Below, in pieces: positions 45,534 to 53,727 of a stretch of DNA of 64,000 bases. The DNA comes from Amphibacillus cookii (GTDB lineage Bacteria; Bacillota; Bacilli; Bacillales; Amphibacillaceae). The notes below the pieces were generated by a model. That model did not search any database, had not been told where the DNA came from, and saw only the letters and a list, made by a program, of their open reading frames with translations. The translations under genes were made by a program, and so were the position numbers. The stretch spans positions 62,001-126,000 of the forward strand of contig NZ_JAFBDS010000010.1 in the NCBI RefSeq assembly GCF_016908375.1. Reading direction: 5' to 3'. Position 1 is the stretch's first letter. Each line of letters begins with the position of its first letter.

Positions 45534-46691
45534 ATGAAGAAACGGACCTTTATCGTATTTATTATCACAATATCGCTATTAGTCGCATGTGCTGACACTA
45601 GTGAAAACATGAGAGAGACAGAGAATGACACAACACCTACAGAAAATACTAGCGATCAAAATAATGATGAAGAACAACCTGATGCAGATCTAGACCACTA
45701 TACAGAAAAAGAGGTTATCGAAGTTGACGGCTATGCAAACAATCAGGTCTTTTCATTTTCAGGTGAAGGAAATAGATTGCTTTGGGGAGAGGCTGATGAG
45801 CGACTCTCTAATACAGAGCGTGCATATGTCTGGATAAATGGGGAAATAACAGAACTTGATTTCAACACGGACAATATAAGTTCTATCTTCATGTCAGAAC
45901 AGGGGAAAGTCATTCGGAATCAAGCGGATTGGGACTTGCCAGTTGAAGAGCGACATGCCATCTTAGCCTATGATCCTGAAACAGAGGAAACCACCAAATA
46001 TGTCATGGACAATGATTGGGATGAAATTCTAACACCTTCTCGATCGAATTATAATGAAGATCCTCACTTTTATCATCGTTACTTAGATTATGATGAAAAT
46101 GTGACCATAACATTTTGGGACATTGAAGAAAATGAAGTTACGGCATTAGATATTACTGAAACAGTCTATAACGAAACAGATGAAGAACTGAGCCATTACC
46201 CACGTATTGCATTAAAAGAAGGGGAAGACGAACTCATTATTCTTGTCTTTGATGTTGGTATATTAACCTACGATTTAGAGTCTGATCACTCAGAATTTAT
46301 CCTTACTACTGAGAATTTATTCGCACATAATGAACGATCACAATCACGTATTTTAACATATGATGATCGCTACGCTTTATATGCTACATTTGATGAGAAC
46401 GATGATATGACCCATATGGCTTTTGATTTAGAAGAAGAAGAGGAGATAGAAATTGGGATGGGTGTCGCCACTTTTCCATTGTATGATGGAACGATTATCC
46501 TTTTCGATTATAAAAACACATTTCAACATTTTGACCCTAGTAGTGAACAGCTAACAGCGTTACATACTCCTGAAATGTCTGACGATGATAGCATCGATAA
46601 TTTCACTGTGAGTGCTGATGGGTCAACGATTGCTTATGTTATTCGTAACGAAGACAATGCATCCACCCTCCACATCATAGAACAACCTTGA
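45534..46691 (+). CDS. Lipoprotein with beta-propeller-like repeats, unknown function
   Basis: 385 residues. The signal peptide MKKRTFIVFIITISLLVAC has a lipobox (Cys19), then an acidic Thr/Asn/Glu-rich linker to about residue 55. The rest resembles a WD40/TolB-like propeller, with recurring blade ends such as RLLWGEADE, AILAYDPETEE, ILTYDLESDHSEF, YALYATFDENDD and SADGSTIAYVIRNE. It is probably an extracellular binding or stress protein. Start 45534 is selected for its GGGGGAG site. Monocistronic. The stop codon overlaps the edge of a structured element (46690-47090). Confidence 0.65.
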   Translation: MKKRTFIVFIITISLLVACADTSENMRETENDTTPTENTSDQNNDEEQPDADLDHYTEKEVIEVDGYANNQVFSFSGEGNRLLWGEADERLSNTERAYVWINGEITELDFNTDNISSIFMSEQGKVIRNQADWDLPVEERHAILAYDPETEETTKYVMDNDWDEILTPSRSNYNEDPHFYHRYLDYDENVTITFWDIEENEVTALDITETVYNETDEELSHYPRIALKEGEDELIILVFDVGILTYDLESDHSEFILTTENLFAHNERSQSRILTYDDRYALYATFDENDDMTHMAFDLEEEEEIEIGMGVATFPLYDGTIILFDYKNTFQHFDPSSEQLTALHTPEMSDDDSIDNFTVSADGSTIAYVIRNEDNASTLHIIEQP

Positions 46692-47090
46692 GTTGGGACA
46701 AAACGAAGCTGAAGTCATGAACATCCAAACAATCTGGACAAAGCATAGGCAAATACGAAGACGCCTCGTAAATAAAGAACGATTTCCTTCGTGCGATGTA
46801 TGGCTGACGACACTTCCCTTATCCTATGGGTATAGCACGAGCTGAAGATCCACTATGTGAAATATTCTTCTTCACACAGTGGATCTTAGACTAAACCCGT
46901 CACCTCGTGTGACACTGACCTACATCCTGTAGGTCAGTGGTCGTGCCCACGGTTAGGGAGACACCGAGTTTATCAAGATGTCTCCCTTGTGCTTGAGAGT
47001 GAAAACGAAGTATTTTGCTGAAGCGTTATATATGTTTAGATATTAATTGATCGGATTTTAGGTTTCTAATGACGCTTTTGTCTCAGGCTC
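46690..47090. repeat. Hairpin-rich 401-bp element with imperfect inverted ends
   Basis: The ends GAGTTGGGACAAAACG (46690) and, on the other strand, GAGCCTGAGACAAAAGCG (from 47090) are imperfect inverted repeats. Inside are hairpins AGATCCACTATGTGAA / TTCACACAGTGGATCT, ACCTACA-TCC-TGTAGGT, GTCAC/GTGAC and GGGAGACA / TGTCTCCC. On the minus strand it holds CCTACAGGATGTAGGTCA and GGTTTAGTCTA, sequences also found in the long dispersed repeats. No reading frame is convincing. Confidence 0.5.
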
Positions 47091-47097
47091 TAACTAA

Positions 47098-47244
47098 TCA
47101 ATTGGGTTCACAATTATGTCTATCCTTTTCATATAGCTCAATTTCCAAACATTTAACGTTCTCACTTAACCATGCATTGCGCTTTCTGAGCTTGCTATCC
47201 AGCTCAATCATCCACTTACAGTAATCAGTAATTATATTGGCCAA
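47098..47244 (-). CDS. Possible small coiled-coil protein (or gene remnant)
   Basis: A frame of 48 codons from TTG 47244 reads LANIITDYCKWMIELDSKLR followed by a charged coiled-coil-like segment and ends at TGA. It is open further upstream without a good start, and the ribosome site is poor. It resembles no family I know; it may be a remnant. It sits downstream of znuB on the same strand. Confidence 0.25.
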   Translation of the reverse strand: MANIITDYCKWMIELDSKLRKRNAWLSENVKCLEIELYEKDRHNCEPN

Positions 47245-47345
47245 TGTTAATCCAAGACCATTGCGTGGTACGAGAAGCGTTGATGAAAAGAATAGGTTTA
47301 ACTTGTGCCTATATATTGTAGCAGTTATTCTACATGCAAGCTAAA

Positions 47346-48188
47346 CTATGCATCTCTTCTACTCAATAATCTTCCTCGTTTTATTTGGAGAAACCATTTC
47401 TTAACCAACACCGTTATACCAAAAATGATAATAAAGATTAATGTAATCGTTGCGCCAGGCGGCGTACCATATCCATAAGACCCAATAAGCCCCGTAAACA
47501 TACCCGTTAATGCGATAATTACGCCAATCATAATTACGCCATTAAAACTTTTGCTTAGTCGCATTGAAATCGCTGCTGGCAAAATGAGAATCGCAGAGAC
47601 CAATAAGGCACCAACAATCGGCATAATCACCGCTATTGTTACGCCTGTTAGAACATTAAACAAAATCGACATCGTTTTAATAGGTAAGCCAGCTGTAAAT
47701 GCCGTTTCCTCATCAAACGTTAATATATACATCGGTTTTCGAAAGACTAAATATAATAGTCCAATCATAATGGTTAACCCAAGTAACATCCATATTTGTT
47801 GTTCACTAATCGTAACGATCGAGCCAAAAAGGAATTGATTCATACTTAAGGTTGCCCCACCTTGATTTAACCCCATTAAAACGAGTGCTAAAGCCATTCC
47901 CCCAGACATTAAAATCGCAATTGAGATTTCTGAGTACGTCCGATACAACATGCGTAAATATTCAAGTAAAATCGCAATGGCTACGACAACGAAAATATTT
48001 GTCCATGTCGGATTAACTCCAATTAACATCCCTAATGCAACACCTGCTAGCGAAACATGTGAAAGCGTATCAGCCATTAAAGATTGTCTACGTAAAATTA
48101 AAAATAGGCCGAGCATCGGTGCAATTAATGAAATGAGGAATGATGCTTGGAAGGCTCTTTGCATGAATCCATAGAAAAACATCTCCAA
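47346..48188 (-). CDS. znuB: Zinc ABC transporter permease (ZnuB/AdcB family)
   Basis: A 280-residue ABC-3 family permease with eight or nine helices: LISLIAPMLGLFLILRRQSLMADTLSHVSLAGVALG is the conserved N-terminal block, followed by DEETAFTAGLPIKTMSILF and MPIVGALLVSAILILPAAIS. It transports Zn2+ (or Mn2+) delivered by the neighbouring binding protein. TTG start at 48188 with AGGAGG 8 bases upstream, inside the end of znuC (64-base overlap). The zinc assignment rests on the linked znuA and zinT genes with Zur boxes. Confidence 0.92.
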   Translation of the reverse strand: MEMFFYGFMQRAFQASFLISLIAPMLGLFLILRRQSLMADTLSHVSLAGVALGMLIGVNPTWTNIFVVVAIAILLEYLRMLYRTYSEISIAILMSGGMALALVLMGLNQGGATLSMNQFLFGSIVTISEQQIWMLLGLTIMIGLLYLVFRKPMYILTFDEETAFTAGLPIKTMSILFNVLTGVTIAVIMPIVGALLVSAILILPAAISMRLSKSFNGVIMIGVIIALTGMFTGLIGSYGYGTPPGATITLIFIIIFGITVLVKKWFLQIKRGRLLSRRDA

Positions 48189-48841
48189 GGTGATCCCTCC
48201 TTCCGCACAAGCTGTATATGCTTATCAGCATAGCGCCGAAGCTCTTCATGGTCATGAGTAACCATTAAAACACCTTTACCATGATCTTTGCTATTATGCT
48301 TTAATAACTTATAAAATTGCTCTCGAGAATGAACATCCATGCCTGTTGTTGGTTCGTCCAATACAAACAAATCGGGATCTGTTGCAAAGACACGCGCAAT
48401 GGAAATGCGTTGCTTTTGACCACCAGATAATTCACCGATTTTCTTATTACGCATGTCCCACATCCCGACTGACTCCAGGGAACGACGTACATGCTCTTTA
48501 TCCTGCTTATCTAATTTTTTAAACCATTTGCCTCTCTGGAAACGTCCAGACTGTACGAGCTCAAGCACTGTACTTGGAAAGCCTGCATTAAATGATGCCA
48601 CTTGTTGAGGAACATAGCCGACAACAAGCTTATCATTCCAGCGATTTTTCGTAGACACGTTAACATTTCCCTTGGTTGGCTTAAGCAAGCCTAAAATATT
48701 ACGTAACAGCGTGGTCTTCGCTGCACCATTCTCACCTGTCAACATGACAAAATCCCCTGAATTGACTTCGAACGATATATTTTCAAGTACAGGTTCATCT
48801 TCATAGTGAAAGGCAAGGTTATTTACTTTAATATACTGCAC
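48125..48841 (-). CDS. znuC: Zinc ABC transporter ATP-binding protein (ZnuC/AdcC family)
   Basis: 238 residues: Walker A LTGENGAAKTTLLRN (Ala where Gly is usual in GxxGxGKT; a slightly unusual P-loop), VGYVPQQVASFNAGFPSTVLELV (metal-transporter Q-loop), LSGGQKQRISIARVFATDP, LFVLDEPTTGMD and the switch His in MVTHDHEEL. The C-terminus is extended past the usual end and overlaps znuB by 64 bases. GTG start with AAAGG 10 bases upstream. No clear Zur box was found directly upstream. Confidence 0.9.
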   Translation of the reverse strand: MQYIKVNNLAFHYEDEPVLENISFEVNSGDFVMLTGENGAAKTTLLRNILGLLKPTKGNVNVSTKNRWNDKLVVGYVPQQVASFNAGFPSTVLELVQSGRFQRGKWFKKLDKQDKEHVRRSLESVGMWDMRNKKIGELSGGQKQRISIARVFATDPDLFVLDEPTTGMDVHSREQFYKLLKHNSKDHGKGVLMVTHDHEELRRYADKHIQLVRKEGSPWRCFSMDSCKEPSKHHSSFH

Positions 48842-49051
48842 TTTAATGCGACCTTTCTATAATTATATTTATGAATACTTTTTTATTATACGCTTACTTC
48901 ACCATTTTGAAAAATATAAGCTTGCCACTTTACCCCATAGCGAATTGGAAACTGTTATATTCAACATGGCAAAACCCCAGTTTCTGTGGCATACTTTAAT
49001 TTAGTAGAAAAACCGAGCGATTCATGCTTCCCCTAACATGCAAAAAGTCAT

Positions 49052-49092
49052 AAGAACTCTATAAGCTTATCATTACAACTTATAGAGTTCTT
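49052..49092 (-). terminator. Terminator after znuA
   Basis: AAGAACTCTATAAG / CTTATAGAGTTCTT hairpin with a T-rich tail on the minus strand. It separates znuA from znuC, so the two need not be one transcript. Confidence 0.75.
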
Positions 49093-49124
49093 TATGCTTT
49101 ACTATTCTATTGAAAAATTTTACA

Positions 49125-50699
49125 TTAATGAATACTTAACTGTAATGCTTCTAAGTTTTCACGCATGGCTTCTATATAACCTAAATCATCTGCCATTAGT
49201 TCTTCCGATAATACCTCTAAATCATGTAATACCGCTGTCTCTGTACCTGTCTCATTAGCCACTGTTTGAGCAATAGCTGAATTCGCTCCATGTTGATAAT
49301 AGATAACAGGGACATCGTATTCCTCCACTAAACCACCAATCTCTGCAATACGAGACGGGCTTGGTTCAACTTCGGTAGATAAGCCGCCAATCGCGACTTG
49401 TTCCAGATTATAGCGATGGGCAATGTACCCGAATGCTTGATGTTGCACAACAAAGACACGATTTTCCGCATCTGTAAATGCTGTTTCAAACTCTTCATGC
49501 AATGTCTGTAACTCTGCATTAAAAGTTTCCGCATTTTCTTCATAAATCTCTTGTCCATCAGGATCAGCTTCAATTAAAGCATCACGAATGGCATTCACTT
49601 GCTCTTGAGCTAAAACCGGATCTAACCAACTGTGAGGATCTTCATCTTCATGATCATCAATAACAATTTGAATAGGCTCTGATTCAGCATAAGCATGGTG
49701 ATCATCATCATAGAGGACGGCTTTGACTTCAAAGCTGGCTCCCGCTGTTTGATACTCTAAACGATTTGTTTCTTGATCAGAGATAATTTCCCATTCATCA
49801 TCGCTTGAAGCTTCTCTTTTGTACCAATGCCAATCATCATAATTAACTTCTGAATCTAACTGTGCTTCAAGTGTGACGACATCACCTGTATGATAATGGT
49901 CAGCCAACCCCGTTATCTCAATTGTTTCAGCTTCATCCTCATGGTGGTTATGATCATGATCTTCATGGTTTTCATCGTCATGATCCCCGTGATGTTCATC
50001 GCCGTGATCATGGTTATCTATAACAATTTCTACGGGTTCTGATTGTGCATAAATATCATGACTATCATCAAAAAGGACTGCTTGCACTTCAAAGCTCTCA
50101 TCTGTTGCTTCGTATTCGAACGCATTTGTCCCTTGACCAGATACAGTTTCCCATTCACTATCCAAATCCTCTCTCGTATACCAATGCCAATCATCATAAT
50201 TAACATCTTCGGCTAACTCAGCTGTTAATTCAATCATATCACCTGTATGATAATGGTGAGCGACCCCATTAATCACTATACTTGACTCATCTTGAAGATC
50301 GTGACCATCACTACTTGTATCGGTCAGTTCAATCCCCTCAGCTGCTCGTGCAACAATAAGATCATCATTTTCAATCGTATTTAACAAGCTCTCTGCCCAG
50401 AACTCCATTTCTCCACTGCTATACACAAATACATTTGCATCATTGACTGCCGCTACATCTTGCGCACTTGGTTCGTAATGATGGGCATCTTCACCAGCCG
50501 AAACCATTAACGTTACATTAGCGCGATCACCCGCAACTTGTTTGGTGAACTCATACATCGGATAAAAAGAAGCAACAACATTAATTTCTTGTTCATCTCC
50601 TGCACCACTTGTATCTGCATCATCTTGTCCACACCCAATAAGAACAACACTTACAACGAACATAATTAAAAAGGCAATTAGCCATTTTCGCTTGAACAT
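49125..50699 (-). CDS. znuA: Zinc-binding lipoprotein ZnuA/AdcA with two inserted HYHTGD modules
   Basis: 524 residues, far longer than the usual 300-330. Signal peptide with lipobox LIGC (Cys23); cluster A-I fold with zinc ligands His74 (HHYEP), His356 (DPHSWLDP), His420 (QHQAFGY) and a late YYQHGA region. Between lobes, where other ZnuA proteins carry a His-rich loop, are two copies of a module of about 85-95 residues (about 140-230 and 257-350: G-x-A-x-HYHTGD ... YDDWHWY ... EWE ... AVLxDD ... YAxSEP), joined by a His/Asp-rich linker (230-253). The same module occurs in the adjacent ZinT protein. Zur box upstream. Confidence 0.92.
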   Translation of the reverse strand: MFKRKWLIAFLIMFVVSVVLIGCGQDDADTSGAGDEQEINVVASFYPMYEFTKQVAGDRANVTLMVSAGEDAHHYEPSAQDVAAVNDANVFVYSSGEMEFWAESLLNTIENDDLIVARAAEGIELTDTSSDGHDLQDESSIVINGVAHHYHTGDMIELTAELAEDVNYDDWHWYTREDLDSEWETVSGQGTNAFEYEATDESFEVQAVLFDDSHDIYAQSEPVEIVIDNHDHGDEHHGDHDDENHEDHDHNHHEDEAETIEITGLADHYHTGDVVTLEAQLDSEVNYDDWHWYKREASSDDEWEIISDQETNRLEYQTAGASFEVKAVLYDDDHHAYAESEPIQIVIDDHEDEDPHSWLDPVLAQEQVNAIRDALIEADPDGQEIYEENAETFNAELQTLHEEFETAFTDAENRVFVVQHQAFGYIAHRYNLEQVAIGGLSTEVEPSPSRIAEIGGLVEEYDVPVIYYQHGANSAIAQTVANETGTETAVLHDLEVLSEELMADDLGYIEAMRENLEALQLSIH

Positions 50700-50727
50700 T
50701 TTTTTCTCCCCTTGATAAACATTAATT

Positions 50728-50748
50728 AAATCGTAATCATTACGAATG
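50728..50748. promoter_or_regulatory. Zur box upstream of znuA
   Basis: The core TCGTAATCATTACGA in AAA...ATG context is a near-perfect match to the Bacillus Zur consensus (TCGTAATNATTACGA). It lies about 30-50 bases before the znuA start. Confidence 0.92.
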
Positions 50749-50895
50749 AAATGTTAACATCCTTTTCTTTCATCTGTCAAGCGTAAAGGACATCACCTGT
50801 TCTTCGTTGCTATCTCGCTCCGTGGAAACACGCTAGCAATTACATTTAATCTTTTATTCTAATAAATACTTAAAAATCAGTTTTATAACATTTGA

Positions 50896-50932
50896 AGCAT
50901 ACCATTAAGAAAAAAACTATAATGGTATGCTT
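50896..50932. terminator. Terminator after the zinT-like gene
   Basis: AAGCATACCATTA / TAATGGTATGCTT hairpin in the gap 50700-50985, between zinT and the znuA Zur box. Confidence 0.7.
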
Positions 50933-50985
50933 ATTTTATAGTCTATCGTTAAGTTATATGCTAAGTTCTTAAAATAAGTTTCTTC

Positions 50986-51957
50986 TTAATGAGCGAGCAT
51001 GTCACGAACCAGACCATCAGCATCTAATTCAGATGGATAATACGTTGGCCAATGCGTAACTTCCTCTAACAATTCCTCGCGATCGTCTCCCCAATATAAA
51101 TGGAAATGATGTGAATCTACTGGGAAAATATTGTGATCACTAAATTGAATGTATTGAGGCATGTCTTCTGATCCATCAACTAATGTAAAGATAAACCTTA
51201 CACCTCTGTTCCCTCTCTCATACGTAAGAATTTCGTATCCGTCATATTCATACGCTCCAGAAGCTTCCTCTCCATCTCTATAGAAAGTAAAGACATCATC
51301 TTCAATCACAATACGTTCTACATCCGTTTCATAGCCGACCGTATAGTAATCTTTATATTCTTCAGCAGTCATATCTCCTTCTTCAGCTTTGTGCTCAAAT
51401 ACTTCATCTAAATCTCCTGAAAGTAGATATGGGTAAACCGACTGCCAATCTCCATGCCAATCAGATAGCTCGCGATCCTCAATTTGATCATCTTCAAAGT
51501 AGCCGTCATAAATTTGCTTACTTGCTTCATCATCCCCATGATGATCATCAATCACTACAGTAACAGGAGCAGATTGAGCATAAGCCTCATGGTCATTATC
51601 ATATAATACCGCTTTAATTTCTAATCCATCAATCGTTGCTTCTCCAGTAAATACTTCAGTATCCATTCCAGATACAACTTCCCATTCATCATCTGCACCT
51701 TCTCTTGTATACCAATGCCAGTCGTCATACTCTGTTTCTTCATCGAAAACAGCCGTTAGCTCAATCGCATCTCCCGTATGATAGTGATGTGCAACCCCTT
51801 CTATCTCAACAACCTCTGGTGCCTCTTGGTCTTCGTCTGTATGTACTTCCTCTTCTGCATCGTCAGCTACAACGTCCTCTTCTTCTGTTGCCTGACAAGC
51901 TACTAAATATACACTCAAGAAAAATACACTAAATAAAAGAATAAGTGATTTCTTCAT
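50986..51957 (-). CDS. ZinT-domain zinc-binding lipoprotein with an N-terminal HYHTGD module
   Basis: 323 residues. Lipobox YLVAC (Cys21), an acidic linker (22-48), one HYHTGD/YDDWHWY module (about 50-138) equal to those in ZnuA, and a C-terminal ZinT/YodA domain (about 146-323) marked by DWHGDWQSVYPYLLSGDLDEVFEHKA and the zinc-site SDHNIFPVDSHHFHLYWG. ZinT proteins capture periplasmic or surface zinc and hand it to ZnuA/AdcA; in streptococci the domain is fused to AdcA itself. Here it is a separate lipoprotein with its own Zur box and terminator. Confidence 0.92.
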   Translation of the reverse strand: MKKSLILLFSVFFLSVYLVACQATEEEDVVADDAEEEVHTDEDQEAPEVVEIEGVAHHYHTGDAIELTAVFDEETEYDDWHWYTREGADDEWEVVSGMDTEVFTGEATIDGLEIKAVLYDNDHEAYAQSAPVTVVIDDHHGDDEASKQIYDGYFEDDQIEDRELSDWHGDWQSVYPYLLSGDLDEVFEHKAEEGDMTAEEYKDYYTVGYETDVERIVIEDDVFTFYRDGEEASGAYEYDGYEILTYERGNRGVRFIFTLVDGSEDMPQYIQFSDHNIFPVDSHHFHLYWGDDREELLEEVTHWPTYYPSELDADGLVRDMLAH

Positions 51958-51980
51958 TTTTTATCTCCTCTCCATTCTTA

Positions 51981-52000
51981 AAACGTAATCATTACGCTTT
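51981..52000. promoter_or_regulatory. Zur box upstream of the zinT-like gene
   Basis: AAACGTAATCATTACGCTTT carries the core CGTAATCATTACG, with one mismatch on each side from the Zur consensus. It lies about 25-45 bases before the start codon. Confidence 0.88.
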
Positions 52001-52112
52001 ATAACTTTACACCGATCTCACCTTACTGTCAAGAAATTTCCGAAAAAATTTTTCAAACAAAAAGATTGTTAAAACGTTAAGCAACGCTTCAACAATCTTC
52101 ACTAAACCAATT

Positions 52113-52392
52113 TATAAAACAAACCTCCAATCAGTGGGCAGAGGGCTACAGGATGTAGGTTATGCAGACGTGGGACTACAGGATGTAGGTCATGCAGACG
52201 TGGCCACAGGACGTGGCGGTCTTAGTCTGTAATCCTTCTAAAGATGTGGTGGTTTTAGTCTACGATCTTACCCATCCATTAATGGTTAATTGAGTGAATC
52301 AGGACATTAGCCCCCGTTATCATCCAACTCAATCGATTGACCTCTGTTCGCCATTTTGAGATGGGTGGTTTACGGACGGTTATCTGTGATAA
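52113..52392 (+). repeat. Dispersed modular repeat, copy Q (long, hairpin-rich)
   Basis: 280 bp: TATAAAACAAACCTCCAATC; two CTACAGGATGTAGG units; one GCCACAGGACGTGGC unit; TTAGTCTGTAATCC and TTTAGTCTACGATC; GTTAATTGAGTGAATCAGG; CTCAATCGATTG / ATTTTGAGATGGG stem; GGTTATCTGTGATAA. The following 52393-52750 shows no supportable gene; it may be decayed sequence. Confidence 0.88.
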
Positions 52393-52751
52393 TTTTTGTC
52401 GTATTCACATTTTTTTAAGTCTAATAGACAGTTAAAGACAGCAAGTGAACTTGGCATTCACTGCGACAAAAAGCTATCATTTTTTGCACCAGCGTCTGCA
52501 TATAGAATCGAGCCAGTCCGACAGCCGATCAAAACGGGAATTGCAATCTAATTGCATCATGGATTTTCGACTCCGATATTTGCGAGCATTTTTTTGTGGA
52601 GACGAAAACCTCGACCTGGTGATGATTCGTCATCGATTTCATTAACACTTACACGTAATCTTCTTGTTTCCGTAGTTACAGCAAGCTTAAATTTAAACAC
52701 TGCGGTTTTTTTGGCTGAATTTATTCCTTATCACAGCATATATTTCAGAGC

Positions 52752-52775
52752 AAAAATAAGCCCCCCTGACGGGCT
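52752..52775 (-). terminator. Terminator of the RpiR-type regulator gene
   Basis: AGCCC / GGGCT hairpin with TATTTTTG following on the minus strand. Confidence 0.65.
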
Positions 52776-52788
52776 ATCCAAGCTAATG

Positions 52789-53601
52789 TTAGCAATCACA
52801 AGCTATATTTCTTAGATATCGATATCTCGCAATAATCATATCCGTAATGATTTGAAACATTATCGCATGTGTCTGATAATTTGTTTGGTGTGGGAAGATC
52901 ACCGCTTCGCTCACAAATGGGAAATTTAGCACCTCTGGATTTGATGAAAGCACAATAACTTTCGCTTTAGTTTGAGAGAAACTGTTTTTTTTCGGTGTTC
53001 CTGTTCGGATTTGTTGTTTGGTTAAATAATTACCGGAGTTAGTGAAAACAATAATTAAAGCCTCTTCTGTTGCATTTCGTAAAAACTCATCTTGAGTCAA
53101 ATCATTTTGAAACGTAGTAATAAATTTCCCACTATAGGCTAACTTAAGTTGGAAGTCTTGAGCAGCAGATTCTGAAAAAATAGTACCCAATGCGACAACT
53201 TTTTTATACTTATGAATTGCTTTTGCAATCCGATCAATTGTCGAGATATCTATGTTCTCCTTAAAATAAGAAACATCCTTTAGAATCGCATCAAAATATT
53301 GATCATAACCTTCTTTTTCCATTGAAGTTATGATATTCGATATATAATTTAAAGGGTTATTAAAACGATTCTCAATGAAGGAAGCATTGTCCTTCAAATC
53401 CAAATAATCATCGAAACCAAGTGTACGTGCAAATTTTGAAATGGTTGATTTTGAAACATCACATAATTTAGCCATTTCTCCAATACTTAAATTATGAATA
53501 TCATAATAATGATTTAGCATTGTCAGCGCAATATGATGGTTAGTGGTTTCACTCGCTTGCCCGTTTAAGAATATGATAAGCCTGATAATAAGCAGTCCCA
53601 T
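52789..53601 (-). CDS. MurR/RpiR-family transcriptional regulator
   Basis: 270 residues: an N-terminal helix-turn-helix (LSIGEMAKLCDVSKSTISKFARTLGFDDYLDLK) and a C-terminal SIS sugar-phosphate-binding domain (VVALGTIFSESAAQDFQLKLAYSGKFI; EEALIIVFTNSGNYLTK). It is divergently placed from the beta-glucoside PTS gene with 126 bases between, so it most likely controls that operon in response to a phosphorylated sugar. This contrasts with the LicT-type antiterminator that commonly governs bglPH in Bacillus. AAAGGAG ribosome site 7 bases upstream. Confidence 0.88.
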   Translation of the reverse strand: MGLLIIRLIIFLNGQASETTNHHIALTMLNHYYDIHNLSIGEMAKLCDVSKSTISKFARTLGFDDYLDLKDNASFIENRFNNPLNYISNIITSMEKEGYDQYFDAILKDVSYFKENIDISTIDRIAKAIHKYKKVVALGTIFSESAAQDFQLKLAYSGKFITTFQNDLTQDEFLRNATEEALIIVFTNSGNYLTKQQIRTGTPKKNSFSQTKAKVIVLSSNPEVLNFPFVSEAVIFPHQTNYQTHAIMFQIITDMIIARYRYLRNIACDC

Positions 53602-53678
53602 TTTAATTCTCCTTTCTTACAGTTTCCAAAATTCGAACTTTGTAATATTTGATACAAAACCTTGTTATTGTTAGCTTG

Positions 53679-53690
53679 TAAAGCGCTTTA
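53679..53690. promoter_or_regulatory. Palindrome in the RpiR-bglP divergent region
   Basis: The perfect palindrome TAAAGCGCTTTA is a candidate site for the RpiR regulator or a cre-like element for CcpA (one base out of register with the usual TGNAANCG spacing). It lies 38 bases before the PTS start codon. Confidence 0.4.
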
Positions 53691-53727
53691 AAAAGAAAAA
53701 TGACAATTGAAAAAAGGAGCATAAACT

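Noticed and set aside
48125-48188. The znuC-znuB overlap considered as a frameshift or assembly error
   Set aside because: znuB has its own strong ribosome site inside znuC and both proteins are otherwise complete, so a genuine overlap is simpler.
52445-52815. Two overlapping frames downstream of repeat copy Q, considered as an IS remnant
   Set aside because: Translation on both strands gives no recognisable transposase motif; it may be decayed but nothing can be supported.
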